DNA from: Chitinophaga terrae (ex Kim and Jung 2007)
Lineage (GTDB): Bacteria > Bacteroidota > Bacteroidia > Chitinophagales > Chitinophagaceae
Direction of reading: 5' to 3'
DNA: 64,000 bases
Assembly: GCF_900107795.1 (NCBI RefSeq)
Contig: NZ_FNRL01000019.1
Location: forward strand, 1 to 64,000
The notes below the pieces were generated by a model that worked only from the letters and a program-made list of their open reading frames with translations, did not search any database and was not told the origin of the DNA. Positions 40,693 through 50,370 of this stretch are shown one piece after another; positions within the stretch are counted from its first letter, which is position 1; the number at the start of each line of letters is the position of its first letter. The position numbers were made by a program, and so were the translations under genes.

Positions 40693-43600
40693 TTAGAAAT
40701 TGGCTAACACGCCAAGGTTGAAGACCCTTTGAACCGGGTATCCCAGGCCGTTTCCGGCCATTTCCACATCCCATAGTTTGAACTTGCTCCAGGTTAAAAG
40801 GTTGGTGCCGTTGGCATAGATCCGCAGGCTTCGCATAAATGCCCAGTCGCGGATGGTATATCCTATTTCCACTTGTTTCAGGCGGATGAAGGCGCCGTTC
40901 CTCATAAACCAGGTGCTGGTCTGCGCGTTGTTGTCGTTGCCGATCCCGGTAGTGCTGAGGCGTGGCCAGAGTGCGTACAGATCCCTGTTCTCTTCGGACC
41001 AGTGACTGTCGGCATACGCTTTCAGCAACTGGTTCTGCGGGCGGCCGGAGAGCACTTCATTCGGGTAATAGTAAGTCATGAATGGAGCGGTGGCACGGGC
41101 GTCGATCCAGAACGATTCCCTTCCCAGGCCCTGGAAGAACGCTGAAACATCAAATCTTTTATAACCGACAGAAAAACCAAAACCATAGGTGATCTCGGGA
41201 GTGGTAGGAAAACCGATAGGCACCATATCCAGGGAAGTGATCTGGCCGTCGCCGTTCACATCGTGGAATTTAATGTCGCCGCCTCCGTATTCGCCGAAGT
41301 TCTGGCGCGGCGACTTCGCCGCTTCCTTATCATCTACGAACAGGCGCTCTGCAATGTAGCCCCACTGCTGGGTGATAGGGTATCCTACATGCAGCTTCCA
41401 TGGCGCGCCATCGTAAGATGGTTCTTCATAGTTGGTGAACTTGCTGGTGGCATAGGTGAAGTTGGCGCGCGCCTGTATCCAGAGGTTTTTGTTGAATGAA
41501 TGATTGTAATCGGCCTGCAGGTCAATACCTTTCGCTTCGGCTTTACCAACATTGGCGCGTGGCTGGGCCGACAATCCCATGGTTGCCGGGGTGGCGGTAC
41601 GGGTCATGAGGATGTTGCTGCGCTTTTCTGAATAGATATCCGCCTGTATATCCACTTTGCCGAATAACCCGATCTCCAGGCCGAGGTTCGCCTTTTTCGC
41701 GAGCTCCCAGGAGATATTCGGATCTGCGTAGCGGGAGAGGGATACTCCATTTCTTGAGTAGCCGTTATCACGTCCGAAAACGGCGCTCCTGTTAGGATCA
41801 TTCATATTAACGTTGGAGAGGTACATGAACCTGTCGTTGGGATCTCCGATGGCATCATTACCAGACAATCCATATGTGGCGCGTAAACGCAGGTTGCTGA
41901 TTGTTCCTTTATATTCTTCAAAGAATGCTTCGTTTGAAATGCTCCACGCCAGACCGGCAGAAGGGAAGAAGCCCCAGCGATGCGATTCATGGAAACGTTC
42001 GGAACCGTTGTACCCGAAGTTCAGTTCCACGTAGTAACGGTTCTTGTACGAGTACGTGCCTCTTCCCGCCAGGCCTACGTTCCTGAAGGGTAGAGAAGCC
42101 TGCAGGTCTGCGCCGTTGCCTGTCAGGTTATTGCGCACCATGAATACGAATAAACCGCTCAGGTTATGATCTTCGTTGAAGGTCCGGTTATAGTTTAATG
42201 CAGCTTCGAGGTAAAAACTGGAACTGACTGTTTTTTGTCCCGGCACATAGTTCAGGTATTCTGTTCCATTCTCTTCATTCATCAACTGCAGTTTATACGT
42301 GTTAGTGAGTTTGTCGTACGACGCAGGTTGATACCAGAACGGCGAATACGCGCGGGTTACATCGAAATAGCTGTTCCTTGTTACGTTTGCCATAGTCCTG
42401 AAATTCAGACCTTCGGTGATGGACGACAGGTTCTGTTTGATCTCGAACTGTGCGGCCATCAGGGAACGGGAATAGTTCTTATATCCCTTAACCATGTCGG
42501 CATACGGGTTTAACAGGTAGGCGCCTCCGTCTTCATAGTTGCCGAACATGATATGTTCTACATACTGGTGGTCTGCATCTTTAGGGAAGTAGGCAGGGAA
42601 GTACACGGGGTTGGTGCGCATTACGTTTTTATAGACAGAAGATCCGCCGTCGATAGGTCCTGTATAATCATCGAATGAACCGTTCAACCTGACAGCCAGT
42701 TCGGTAGATTTGGTAACATTCACGTTGACGTTTGAACGAAGAGAATAGTTTTTCAGGTTGATGTTGCTGTTGAAGTTATTCTGTTTGTCGACCCTGAGTA
42801 TCCCGTTATCCTGGTTGAAGGAGCCGGCTACATAGTAACGGGCTACGCTTCCGCCGCCGCTTACATTCAGGTTCGCGCGCTGGTTGTTGCTATAGTCTTT
42901 GAACAGGGAGCGGCGCCAGTCTGTAGCCGGGAACACATAAGGGTTTACGCCGGAAATGGTGTTATCGATCTTTTGATCGGTATAGGGGAGTTGGCCTAAC
43001 GGATCGCGGGTTAAAACCGCTTCATTGTTTAGCCGCATATAGGTGATAGGGTCTGCCAGTTGCACGTTCCGGGTAGGGGCGGCAACGGAGTTCTCCAGGC
43101 GCAAAGTGATAGCGGCTTTACCTTCTTTACCTTCCTTGGTGGTAACGAGGATTACGCCGTTTGCAGCGCGGCTTCCGTACAGGGAAGTGGCGGTAGCATC
43201 TTTCATGATGGAGAAGCTGGCAATATCGTCTGGCTGCAGCCTGGCCAGGTCTGTAACAGTCAGTTCAATACCATCTATCAGGATCAGCGGATCTTTTTTG
43301 TAACCGAAGGTGGTGACGCCGCGGATGAAAAAGTCGGCGTTGTCCTGGCCCGGTTCCCCGCTTCGCTGGTAGCCGATTACGCCGGCTATGCGGCCGGCAA
43401 GGGCGGTAGTCAGGTTGCTGGATGGTATCTTTAGTTCGGAAGGATTGATGGTAGTAACAGCGCCTACTACGTCGGCTTTTTTCTGTTTGCCGAAAGCTAC
43501 TACTACGGTTTCATTCAACTGGCTGGAGGAGTTCAGCAGTTTGATGTTGATGACTTCCCGGCTGGCTACGGGAACTTCCTGCGGAACAAAGCCGATCATG

Positions 43601-43845
43601 CTGAAAATGAGCGTTGCATTGGCTGGCACTTTCAGGATGTAGCGACCGTTAATATCGGTAGCGGTTCCGACGCCGGCTTTGTTTTTAACGCCAACGGATA
43701 CACCGATGATAGGGCTGCCGGTGCTATCGGTTACTAATCCTCTTACTTCTTTGTCGGCCGTCTGGAACGGGGAGGCGAAAGCCGGAGGCCGGAGCAGCAG
43801 CAATAACATGACTGCTGCCAGGATGATGTAAAGTTTCTCTTTCAT
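40693..43845 (-). CDS. SusC/RagA TonB-dependent transporter (locus 2)
   Basis: 1050 residues with a signal peptide (MKEKLYIILAAVMLLLLLRP, cleavage near FAS-PF). There is no STN domain. CarboxypepD_reg-like domain at about 35-110 (VRGLVTDSTGSPIIGVSVGV), plug at about 120-240 (LTTALAGRIAGVIGYQRSGE, IMKDATATSLYGSRAANGVI), then a beta barrel ending VFNLGVLANF. Lack of STN and of a neighbouring ECF/FecR pair means this locus is controlled differently from loci 1 and 3. First gene of the operon; its leader carries two hairpins. Confidence 0.95.
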   Translation of the reverse strand: MKEKLYIILAAVMLLLLLRPPAFASPFQTADKEVRGLVTDSTGSPIIGVSVGVKNKAGVGTATDINGRYILKVPANATLIFSMIGFVPQEVPVASREVINIKLLNSSSQLNETVVVAFGKQKKADVVGAVTTINPSELKIPSSNLTTALAGRIAGVIGYQRSGEPGQDNADFFIRGVTTFGYKKDPLILIDGIELTVTDLARLQPDDIASFSIMKDATATSLYGSRAANGVILVTTKEGKEGKAAITLRLENSVAAPTRNVQLADPITYMRLNNEAVLTRDPLGQLPYTDQKIDNTISGVNPYVFPATDWRRSLFKDYSNNQRANLNVSGGGSVARYYVAGSFNQDNGILRVDKQNNFNSNINLKNYSLRSNVNVNVTKSTELAVRLNGSFDDYTGPIDGGSSVYKNVMRTNPVYFPAYFPKDADHQYVEHIMFGNYEDGGAYLLNPYADMVKGYKNYSRSLMAAQFEIKQNLSSITEGLNFRTMANVTRNSYFDVTRAYSPFWYQPASYDKLTNTYKLQLMNEENGTEYLNYVPGQKTVSSSFYLEAALNYNRTFNEDHNLSGLFVFMVRNNLTGNGADLQASLPFRNVGLAGRGTYSYKNRYYVELNFGYNGSERFHESHRWGFFPSAGLAWSISNEAFFEEYKGTISNLRLRATYGLSGNDAIGDPNDRFMYLSNVNMNDPNRSAVFGRDNGYSRNGVSLSRYADPNISWELAKKANLGLEIGLFGKVDIQADIYSEKRSNILMTRTATPATMGLSAQPRANVGKAEAKGIDLQADYNHSFNKNLWIQARANFTYATSKFTNYEEPSYDGAPWKLHVGYPITQQWGYIAERLFVDDKEAAKSPRQNFGEYGGGDIKFHDVNGDGQITSLDMVPIGFPTTPEITYGFGFSVGYKRFDVSAFFQGLGRESFWIDARATAPFMTYYYPNEVLSGRPQNQLLKAYADSHWSEENRDLYALWPRLSTTGIGNDNNAQTSTWFMRNGAFIRLKQVEIGYTIRDWAFMRSLRIYANGTNLLTWSKFKLWDVEMAGNGLGYPVQRVFNLGVLANF

Positions 43846-44269
43846 ACGTTGAATTTTGCTTGATAAAATTTTCGTTCATACGTTGACGTTATAGGCAAAA
43901 AATGCCTGTACCACAGGAGTAGTTATCCTGTGGCTGAATCAAGTAAGGTGTTGTAGTCCTTTTCTAGGAAATGCTGCTTATGTTGCTGGTTGTTTTTACG
44001 GCTATTTCATGGCTTTCTTGTAATCGATTGCAATTAAATTGTTTAAAAAAAATGATGGCAATAGTTCCTGGCGTAAAGACATCGTCTTTACGGGACTGTT
44101 TTTTCTAACTCTTCCTTTGTCAAAAGCTAACGTATAACGTGGATCAACCTTAAAGGAATACTACAATACCCGGTTCCGGTCAAAAACATAACTATTATGT
44201 AAGTTCATAGGCTCGCTACAGCCTTGGACAAAGATTTTAATATATTGTTAAGGATACAAGTTTGAAGGG
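43846..44269. other. Leader region of the locus 2 operon with hairpins
   Basis: No gene is supported. Three hairpins are visible. AGGCA/TGCCT (43893-43907) and CCACAGGA/TCCTGTGG (43911-43933, 8-bp perfect stem) lie 48-88 bases ahead of the SusC start, in its probable leader. CGTAAAGAC/GTCTTTACG (44072-44092, 9-bp stem, 3-base loop) is followed on the plus strand by CTGTTTTTTC, so it looks like a terminator for a short rightward transcript antisense to the leader. Confidence 0.45.
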
Positions 44270-44393
44270 TTGTGTATTACAACGAAAAAGGTTGTATTTT
44301 ACAAATTCAATCGATATACATTAATGTAACGCGTTGTAAATTAAGGCATTTACTATCAAGATTAGTTGTGGTTCGATTGTTTAATGTACATTA
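44270..44393. promoter_or_regulatory. Cluster of palindromic boxes upstream of the XRE gene
   Basis: TTGTGTATTACAA (44270-44282) and TTGTATTTTACAA (44292-44304) match at 11 of 13 positions and are exactly 22 bases apart, two helical turns. Two 12-bp perfect palindromes follow: TACATTAATGTA (44317-44328) and TAATGTACATTA (44382-44393). They lie within 150 bases upstream of the XRE-type regulator at 44416 and are natural candidates for its autoregulatory operators; binding is inferred. Confidence 0.5.
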
Positions 44394-44415
44394 GTAAATC
44401 AAAATCTGGATACTT

Positions 44416-44784
44416 ATGAACATAGGGCAGAAGATAGCCCGCCTCCGGGAGATCCGGGGCATCAAACAGGCAGATTTGGCGCGACGGCTCGGCGTTACCC
44501 AGCAGGCTTTATCGAAAATGGAAAACGCAGAATCAATGGATGACAAACGACTGGAAAAGGTTGCTGCAGCTTTGGAAGTTTCTCCTGATGTAATACGAAA
44601 TTTTAGAGAGGAAGTGATTATCAACAACATATACGATCAAAACAATACAATCATCAACTATCAGTTCAATCCTTTTGAAAAGATAGTGGCACTCTACGAC
44701 CAGTTGCTGGAAACAGAAAGAAAACGCATCGAATTACTGGAAGCCTTGCTCAAACTGCAGCAGGAAAAGAAAGAACAATCCTAA
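44416..44784 (+). CDS. XRE-family HTH regulator with coiled-coil tail
   Basis: 122 residues. Residues 3-62 form a Cro/C1-type helix-turn-helix: NIGQKIARLREIRGIKQADL, ARRLGVTQQALSKMENA, LEKVAAALEVSPDVI. Residues about 66-80 are a linker rich in Asn and Ile (INNIYDQNNTIINYQF), and 85-120 a basic/acidic coiled coil (KIVALYDQLLETERKRIELL) that probably dimerises the protein. This arrangement is common in Bacteroidota. It is cytoplasmic. Upstream palindromes suggest autoregulation. Its end overlaps the convergent small lipoprotein gene by four bases. Confidence 0.88.
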   Translation: MNIGQKIARLREIRGIKQADLARRLGVTQQALSKMENAESMDDKRLEKVAAALEVSPDVIRNFREEVIINNIYDQNNTIINYQFNPFEKIVALYDQLLETERKRIELLEALLKLQQEKKEQS

Positions 44785-44948
44785 CCGCGTCTGCCGCCCC
44801 GGGTAACAAAATAGATAATTAATCCAAGCACTATCGCTACTGCAATAATACCCGTCCATACACCCGCTTTAAAAATTCCGCCGACCACTTCACAACTACT
44901 CAGCAGGAATAAAATACTTACTAACAGGAAATAATTCAGCTTTCTCAT
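44781..44948 (-). CDS. Tiny lipoprotein with one membrane helix
   Basis: 55 residues from the ATG at 44948, preferred over an upstream GTG/ATG because it gives a proper signal: MRKLNYFLLVSILFLLSSC with the lipobox Cys at 19. After a short linker (EVVGGIFKAG) there is one hydrophobic helix (VWTGIIAVAIVLGLIIYFVT) and a basic end (RGGRRG). Such proteins are widespread in Bacteroidota and, as I recall, sometimes mislabelled phosphatidate cytidylyltransferase, although no enzyme could fit in 55 residues. Function unknown. Confidence 0.7.
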   Translation of the reverse strand: MRKLNYFLLVSILFLLSSCEVVGGIFKAGVWTGIIAVAIVLGLIIYFVTRGGRRG

Positions 44949-45051
44949 CTTATTCAGTTTTAATGATATATACTTCACTTTCATAACTCGTACCAAAAAA
45001 ATTTGAAGATCACCGAATAATTAATAGCTTTAAGATATCAACCAGGATCGT

Positions 45052-45663
45052 ATGAATACAGGGAAAGCCGCTCGTACCGGCCTACATGTAGTTGCCGCAC
45101 ATTCCTCACTTTGGGGACTTTTTCGCCAGGGCGACCGCAACGCTTTCGAAGCCATATACGAAAAATACATCGATGATCTTTACCATTATGGTATGCACTG
45201 CTGCGCTGACCATAACAGGGTGAAAGATTGCCTGCAGGACCTCTTCCAGGACCTATGGGTAACCAGGGAGCACCTGACAGAAGAGATCCGTAACATCAGG
45301 TATTACCTGATCAGTTGCCTCAGGAGACGTTTGCTGAAAAACTCCAGGATCGATCAACGTTACCAACACCCCGAATCATGGGACGCTTTTGAGTTCGACT
45401 TCTCCCTGCCCCAGGAACACCTGCTCATACAAAATGAAACAAAAGCCGAACAACAAAGGTTGTTGCAACAGGCATTAAACCAGTTAACCCGCCGTCAACG
45501 GGAAGCTATTTACCTCCGGTTCTACCAGAACCTCAGCTACCAGGAAGTGGCAAACATTATGGCCATGCAGGTAGATTCCGTCTACAACACCATCTCCAAA
45601 GCCATCAGCATCCTTAAAAAGAATCTTCCCCTTCCTCTTTTACTTATTTTATTAAAAAGTTAA
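45052..45663 (+). CDS. ECF RNA polymerase sigma factor (locus 3)
   Basis: 203 residues. Region 2 is about 25-95 (NAFEAIYEKYIDDLYHYGMH, LQDLFQDLWVTREHL), region 4 about 140-195 (QALNQLTRRQREAIYLRFYQ, SYQEVANIMAMQVDSVYNTI), and the hydrophobic tail is LPLPLLLILLK. The spacing and tail are those of FecI-like sigma factors paired with FecR. It is followed by FecR, SusC and SusD genes on the same strand and should activate them when the SusC substrate binds. Confidence 0.93.
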   Translation: MNTGKAARTGLHVVAAHSSLWGLFRQGDRNAFEAIYEKYIDDLYHYGMHCCADHNRVKDCLQDLFQDLWVTREHLTEEIRNIRYYLISCLRRRLLKNSRIDQRYQHPESWDAFEFDFSLPQEHLLIQNETKAEQQRLLQQALNQLTRRQREAIYLRFYQNLSYQEVANIMAMQVDSVYNTISKAISILKKNLPLPLLLILLKS

Positions 45664-45726
45664 AAAAGTTTGAAAAAACTGATGAGATTTTAAAGCTTAC
45701 CTGCTCTATGTAATAAAGCAAGCATT

Positions 45727-46755
45727 TTGGCGGGTAATAATTATCTGACATATTCGGCCAGTCAACTGGCTATGGACGAATCCTTCCAGCAATGGGTACT
45801 GCACCCCGATCTGAAAAATGTGTTCTGGGAGAACTGGGTAGCGCAATACCCTGAAAAGACTGAATTGGTGGATCAGGCGCGCAGCCTGGTGCTGGGCATA
45901 CGGTTCCGCAATTATGCGCTGGCAGCCGATGAAAAGGAGGAACTCTGGGAACGGATATGGAGCGGCATGGCCGATGAACCAACGCAGGAGCAACAAACGG
46001 CTACGCCTACACGTAAATGGATGCCGCTGGCCCGTTATGCCGCCGCGGTACTTGCCGGGATTATATTAATGGCCGGCTGGCATTATTACAACACAGGGAA
46101 GCAACGCCCGGTAGTCGTCAGCGCTCATACCAGACCCGGCGAAACCAAACAACTGCAGTTGCCCGACAGCTCTGTTGTTATCTTAAATGCCAATTCTAAA
46201 TTGCTGTATACTGTTAACAACAAGGCAGAAAGGGAAGTCTGGCTGGATGGCGAGGCCTTCTTCAATGTAAAACATACTTCCGCCAATCAGCCTTTTACTG
46301 TGCATACCTACGACAACCTCGATGTAAAGGTGCTTGGCACCCGCTTTAACGTTAACAGCCTGGGTAAAGAGATCGTAGTAGTGTTGGAAACCGGCCGCAT
46401 TATGTTGAATATCGACAACAAAGCAGCTGCCTTATACCTTAAACCGGGAGAAATGATCAGGTACAACAAAGGAGATGGCAGCTTCGCCAAAACCAATGTG
46501 GATCCATCCCAGTACACTGCCTGGAAATCAGGCAAACTGGTAATGGAAGACTTCTCCCTCACCGATGCCGCTGTGTTTATGAAACAGGTGTTCGGCAAAA
46601 CGCTCATTATTTCAGATTCACAATTGTTAAACTATAAGGTTTCCGGGTCTATGCCTATCATTTACGACCCGGATACTATGATGACTCAACTAAGCAAAGT
46701 ATTTCGTACAAGATTCAACCAAAGAGGCGATGAGATCTGGATTCATAAGAAATAA
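45727..46755 (+). CDS. FecR-family anti-sigma factor (locus 3)
   Basis: 342 residues if started at the TTG 45727. No in-frame ATG exists further upstream, and the next ATG (45772) would drop residues (YLTYSASQLA) that look like the usual FecR N-terminus, so TTG is preferred. The cytoplasmic sigma-binding part has FQQWVLHPDLKNVFWENWVA. The membrane helix is at about 100-115 (YAAAVLAGIILMAGW). The periplasmic FecR domain (TRPGETKQLQLPDSSVVILN, REVWLDGEAFFNV, DVKVLGTRFNVNS) and the C-terminal DUF4974-like part (SLTDAAVFMKQVFG) follow. It links the STN domain of the next gene to the sigma factor. Confidence 0.92.
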   Translation: MAGNNYLTYSASQLAMDESFQQWVLHPDLKNVFWENWVAQYPEKTELVDQARSLVLGIRFRNYALAADEKEELWERIWSGMADEPTQEQQTATPTRKWMPLARYAAAVLAGIILMAGWHYYNTGKQRPVVVSAHTRPGETKQLQLPDSSVVILNANSKLLYTVNNKAEREVWLDGEAFFNVKHTSANQPFTVHTYDNLDVKVLGTRFNVNSLGKEIVVVLETGRIMLNIDNKAAALYLKPGEMIRYNKGDGSFAKTNVDPSQYTAWKSGKLVMEDFSLTDAAVFMKQVFGKTLIISDSQLLNYKVSGSMPIIYDPDTMMTQLSKVFRTRFNQRGDEIWIHKK

Positions 46756-46807
46756 AATCGCCGCTGATCATGATAGCGTTAATTCTTAATCGTTAAAACC
46801 TGACCAC

Positions 46808-49800
46808 ATGAAAAGAGGTTTACGTGCGTTGTTATTACACGCATCGGCCCTGTATTTCCTATCCCAAACGGCATCGGCCAGGGAGGCTCTTTCTCCTGTA
46901 AGCAAATGGCCGGCGGATGCCCCCAATGACAGTACGCTCCAATTGCCTGATGAAGTAGCCCTTAAAACGGTGCTTCACCAGATCGAAGAACGTTTCAGTG
47001 TGGCCATTGCCTACAAGACCAACCTGGTAAAGAACAAAACAGTTTCGCTTTCCATTGCCGGATGCCAGTCGCCCGATGAAGCGCTGGGCAAAGTGCTGGC
47101 TCCTTTCAACCTGCACTTCGAAAAGGTTCGCGACCGTTTTTATATGATCTCTGAAAAAGCCGCTCCCACATCGCCCGAAGACAATGCCCCACAACAGCAA
47201 CATCCTGTAAAAGGTATTATCAGGGATGAAAAAGGAAATCCGATAGTTGGAGTTACTGTTCGTATCTCCGGCACCTCGCTGGGTACCGTAACCAATGCCG
47301 ACGGTTATTTTTCCCTCACCGCCCCCGGTAAAAGCAGCGATCAGCTGGAAGTTTCCTTCATCGGTTACGAATCCCAACAGATCGCCATCGGAGGCCGGCA
47401 AACCATTAACATCACCATGAAGGAAGGCGCCAGCGCCCTGAGTGAAATAGTGGTGACTGGTTACACCACTCAAAAGAAGAAAGACCTTACCGGGGCAGTA
47501 GCCGTTGTTGATGTAGAAAACCTGCGGAAACAACCTACCGCCCAGGTTACTGAACAGCTGCAGGGGCAGGCATCAGGCGTTACCGTGATCGGATCGGGGC
47601 AGCCAGGCGAAGCCCCGCAGATCAGGATCAGGGGTGTAAACACCTTCGGTACCAACTCTCCTTTATACGTGGTAGACGGGGTACCAACTACTGATATCTC
47701 CGATCTGAACCCCAACGATGTAGCCAACCTCCAGATCCTGAAAGACGCCGGCGCCGCTTCCATCTACGGTTCCAGGGCCTCTAACGGTGTTGTGATCATC
47801 ACTACCCGCCGTGGTTCCGGCAAGGTAAAAGTAGCTTATGACGGTTACTACGGCCGGCAATATCCTAAAAGAGGCAACGTATGGAATACCCTCAACCCAC
47901 AGGAACAGGCAGAACTCCGCTGGCTGGCCTATACGAATTCCGGCGCCGATCCCGGTACGCCGCAATACGGCCATGGCGCCAAACCTGTCATTCCTGATTA
48001 CATCCTCCCGTCAGGCGCAATGGAAGGCGACCCCGCAGTTGATCCCTCCAAGTATTATGTCAATCCGAATTATACAGACCTGAACGATTATAATAAATTC
48101 TACCAGATAGTTAGAGCAAATAAAGCAGGGACCGACTGGTACCACGAAGTGTTCAGGCCTGCGCCTATAACCAGTCATAACATTGCTGTCAGTGGCGGCG
48201 GCGAGAAGGGAAATTATCTTTTCTCCATGAATTATTTCAATCAACAGGGTACATTGATGAACACGTACCTGAGACGGTACACCATTCGTTCCAATACCCA
48301 ATACAATATCAGCGATCATATCAGGGTGGGAGAGAACCTCGCTTACTCGATCACCGAAAACCCGTCTGTAGAGATCAACAGCGCCGATGCCGCCATTGGC
48401 CATGCAATGCGGGAGCAATCCATTATCCCGGTATATGATATCAAAGGCAACTTCGCCGGTTCGGCCGGCGATGCGCTGGGAGATGCGATGAACCCCGTTG
48501 CCATGATGGCCAGAACACGGAACAACAAAGGACTGAACACCCGCCTGTTCGGCAATGTATACGGAGAAGTAGACTTCCTGAATAATTTTACAATAAGAAC
48601 AAGTTTTGGCGGGGAAGTAGTTTCGGGCTGGTCGCATTCTTTTACCTTCCCGCAGTATGAGAACAAAGAGAACTCAACTTTCAACTCCTATTCGGAAGGC
48701 GCCAATAACTCGCATAACTGGACCTGGACCAACACCCTTACCTTTCATAAAACCTTCAGGGGAGAACATGATCTGAAGATCATTGCCGGTACCGAGGCTT
48801 TTGATGCCCGGAGCCGGTCGGTAGGCGGAACAACAAAAGATTACTTCACTTTTGATGATTACTTCCCTGACCTTAGTACCGGCACCGGCGTACAAACCAA
48901 CTATAGCAACAGGGAACAGGAAGGGTTGTTCTCTATCCTTGGCCGGGTCGATTACTCCTATAAAGATAAATACCTTATCAGCGCAACCCTGCGCCGGGAC
49001 GGGTCTTCCAAGTTTATCAACAACCCTTACGGTACCTTCCCCGCCGTCAGCGCCGGTTGGAGGATCTCCCAGGAACCTTTCATGAAAAAAGCTACCTGGA
49101 TCTCTGACCTGAAACTGCGTGGAGGATGGGGTATCATGGGTAACCAGTTAAACCTGGGCGTAAACAACGGTTACTTCCTCTACGGGGGCAACCGCAGCTC
49201 TACCTACTACGACCTGGCAGGCGTAAACAACGGGCTTACCGCCGGTTTTGCCGGATTCCAGATAGGCAACCCCGATGCAAAATGGGAAAGAGATATCAAT
49301 GCCAACATCGGTATAGATGCGTCGCTCTTCAACGGTAAATTAGATCTCTCTGTCGACTATTACCGTAAAGACATCAAAGATCTCTTATACAATCCCGAAC
49401 TGCCAGGACTGGCAGGTACAGCGCCGCAACCATTCGTGAACATTGCGCAAATGAAGAACGAAGGACTGGACCTTTCTGTTGGCTGGCACAGCAACCTCAC
49501 CAAGGACCTGCAGTTAACTGCTACAGGAACCTTCACTACTTATAAAAATAAGATCATCAAGATCGCTGACGGGGTGGATTATTTCGACAGCGACGGCCGC
49601 AGGTTCGATGGCAGCAATATTATCAGGAATGCGGTTGGCCAACCGGTATCTTCTTTCTTCGGCTATAAGATCGTAGGGTTCTGGAATGAACAATCAGAGA
49701 TCGATGCGGCAGATAAACTTGCGAAGGAATCAACAAAAGATAATTCGGCCATTTACCAGGAAGGAGAAGGCCTGGGCCGTTTCAGGTACCAGGATACCAA

Positions 49801-50356
49801 CAACGACGGTATCATTACGCCGGAAGACCGTACATTCCTGGGAAATCCCAATCCCGATTTCTCTTACGGCCTGAATATCGGGCTGGCATACAAAGGTTTC
49901 GACTTCAGTATTTTCTTCTTCGGTACTCATGGCAACCAGATCTGGAATAATGTAAGATGGTGGAGAGATTTCTATCCGTCTTTTGAAAGTGCAAAAAGCA
50001 AAACAGCGTTATACGATTCCTGGCGCCCTGATCACAAGAACGCTAAAGCGCCTATACAGGAAGTGGACGGATCTACCAGTACCCAGAATGTTCCTAACTC
50101 CTACATGGTGGAAAACGGATCTTACTTAAGGGCCAAGAACCTTTTACTGGGTTATACGCTGCCATCGAAATGGCTGTCGCGTTATCATGTTCAGAAACTG
50201 AGGATATATATACAGGCGGCAAATCTTTTCACTATTACCAAATACTCGGGCCTGGATCCTGAGATCGGCGGGTCCGACATTACCGACTTTGGCGTAGATG
50301 AAGGCGCTTACCCGAATCAAAGACAGTATCTGATTGGTATTAACCTGGGCTTTTAA
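46808..50356 (+). CDS. SusC/RagA TonB-dependent transporter with STN domain (locus 3)
   Basis: 1182 residues, signal peptide MKRGLRALLLHASALYFLSQ. STN at about 45-115 (EVALKTVLHQIEERFSVAIA, YKTNLVKNKTVSLSI), CarboxypepD_reg-like at about 132-215 (VKGIIRDEKGNPIVGVTVRI), plug at about 230-340 (VTEQLQGQASGVTVIGSGQP, ILKDAGAASIYGSRASNGVV), barrel to the C-terminal QYLIGINLGF. The STN domain fits signalling to the FecR encoded 52 bases upstream. SusD follows after 14 bases. No degradative enzyme is adjacent, so the substrate cannot be named. Confidence 0.95.
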   Translation: MKRGLRALLLHASALYFLSQTASAREALSPVSKWPADAPNDSTLQLPDEVALKTVLHQIEERFSVAIAYKTNLVKNKTVSLSIAGCQSPDEALGKVLAPFNLHFEKVRDRFYMISEKAAPTSPEDNAPQQQHPVKGIIRDEKGNPIVGVTVRISGTSLGTVTNADGYFSLTAPGKSSDQLEVSFIGYESQQIAIGGRQTINITMKEGASALSEIVVTGYTTQKKKDLTGAVAVVDVENLRKQPTAQVTEQLQGQASGVTVIGSGQPGEAPQIRIRGVNTFGTNSPLYVVDGVPTTDISDLNPNDVANLQILKDAGAASIYGSRASNGVVIITTRRGSGKVKVAYDGYYGRQYPKRGNVWNTLNPQEQAELRWLAYTNSGADPGTPQYGHGAKPVIPDYILPSGAMEGDPAVDPSKYYVNPNYTDLNDYNKFYQIVRANKAGTDWYHEVFRPAPITSHNIAVSGGGEKGNYLFSMNYFNQQGTLMNTYLRRYTIRSNTQYNISDHIRVGENLAYSITENPSVEINSADAAIGHAMREQSIIPVYDIKGNFAGSAGDALGDAMNPVAMMARTRNNKGLNTRLFGNVYGEVDFLNNFTIRTSFGGEVVSGWSHSFTFPQYENKENSTFNSYSEGANNSHNWTWTNTLTFHKTFRGEHDLKIIAGTEAFDARSRSVGGTTKDYFTFDDYFPDLSTGTGVQTNYSNREQEGLFSILGRVDYSYKDKYLISATLRRDGSSKFINNPYGTFPAVSAGWRISQEPFMKKATWISDLKLRGGWGIMGNQLNLGVNNGYFLYGGNRSSTYYDLAGVNNGLTAGFAGFQIGNPDAKWERDINANIGIDASLFNGKLDLSVDYYRKDIKDLLYNPELPGLAGTAPQPFVNIAQMKNEGLDLSVGWHSNLTKDLQLTATGTFTTYKNKIIKIADGVDYFDSDGRRFDGSNIIRNAVGQPVSSFFGYKIVGFWNEQSEIDAADKLAKESTKDNSAIYQEGEGLGRFRYQDTNNDGIITPEDRTFLGNPNPDFSYGLNIGLAYKGFDFSIFFFGTHGNQIWNNVRWWRDFYPSFESAKSKTALYDSWRPDHKNAKAPIQEVDGSTSTQNVPNSYMVENGSYLRAKNLLLGYTLPSKWLSRYHVQKLRIYIQAANLFTITKYSGLDPEIGGSDITDFGVDEGAYPNQRQYLIGINLGF

Positions 50357-50370
50357 CTATTAAACCAGAA

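Noticed and set aside
46859..47533. 224-codon frame antisense to the locus 3 SusC start
   Set aside because: Covers the signal peptide, STN and plug codons of SusC; no independent evidence of coding.
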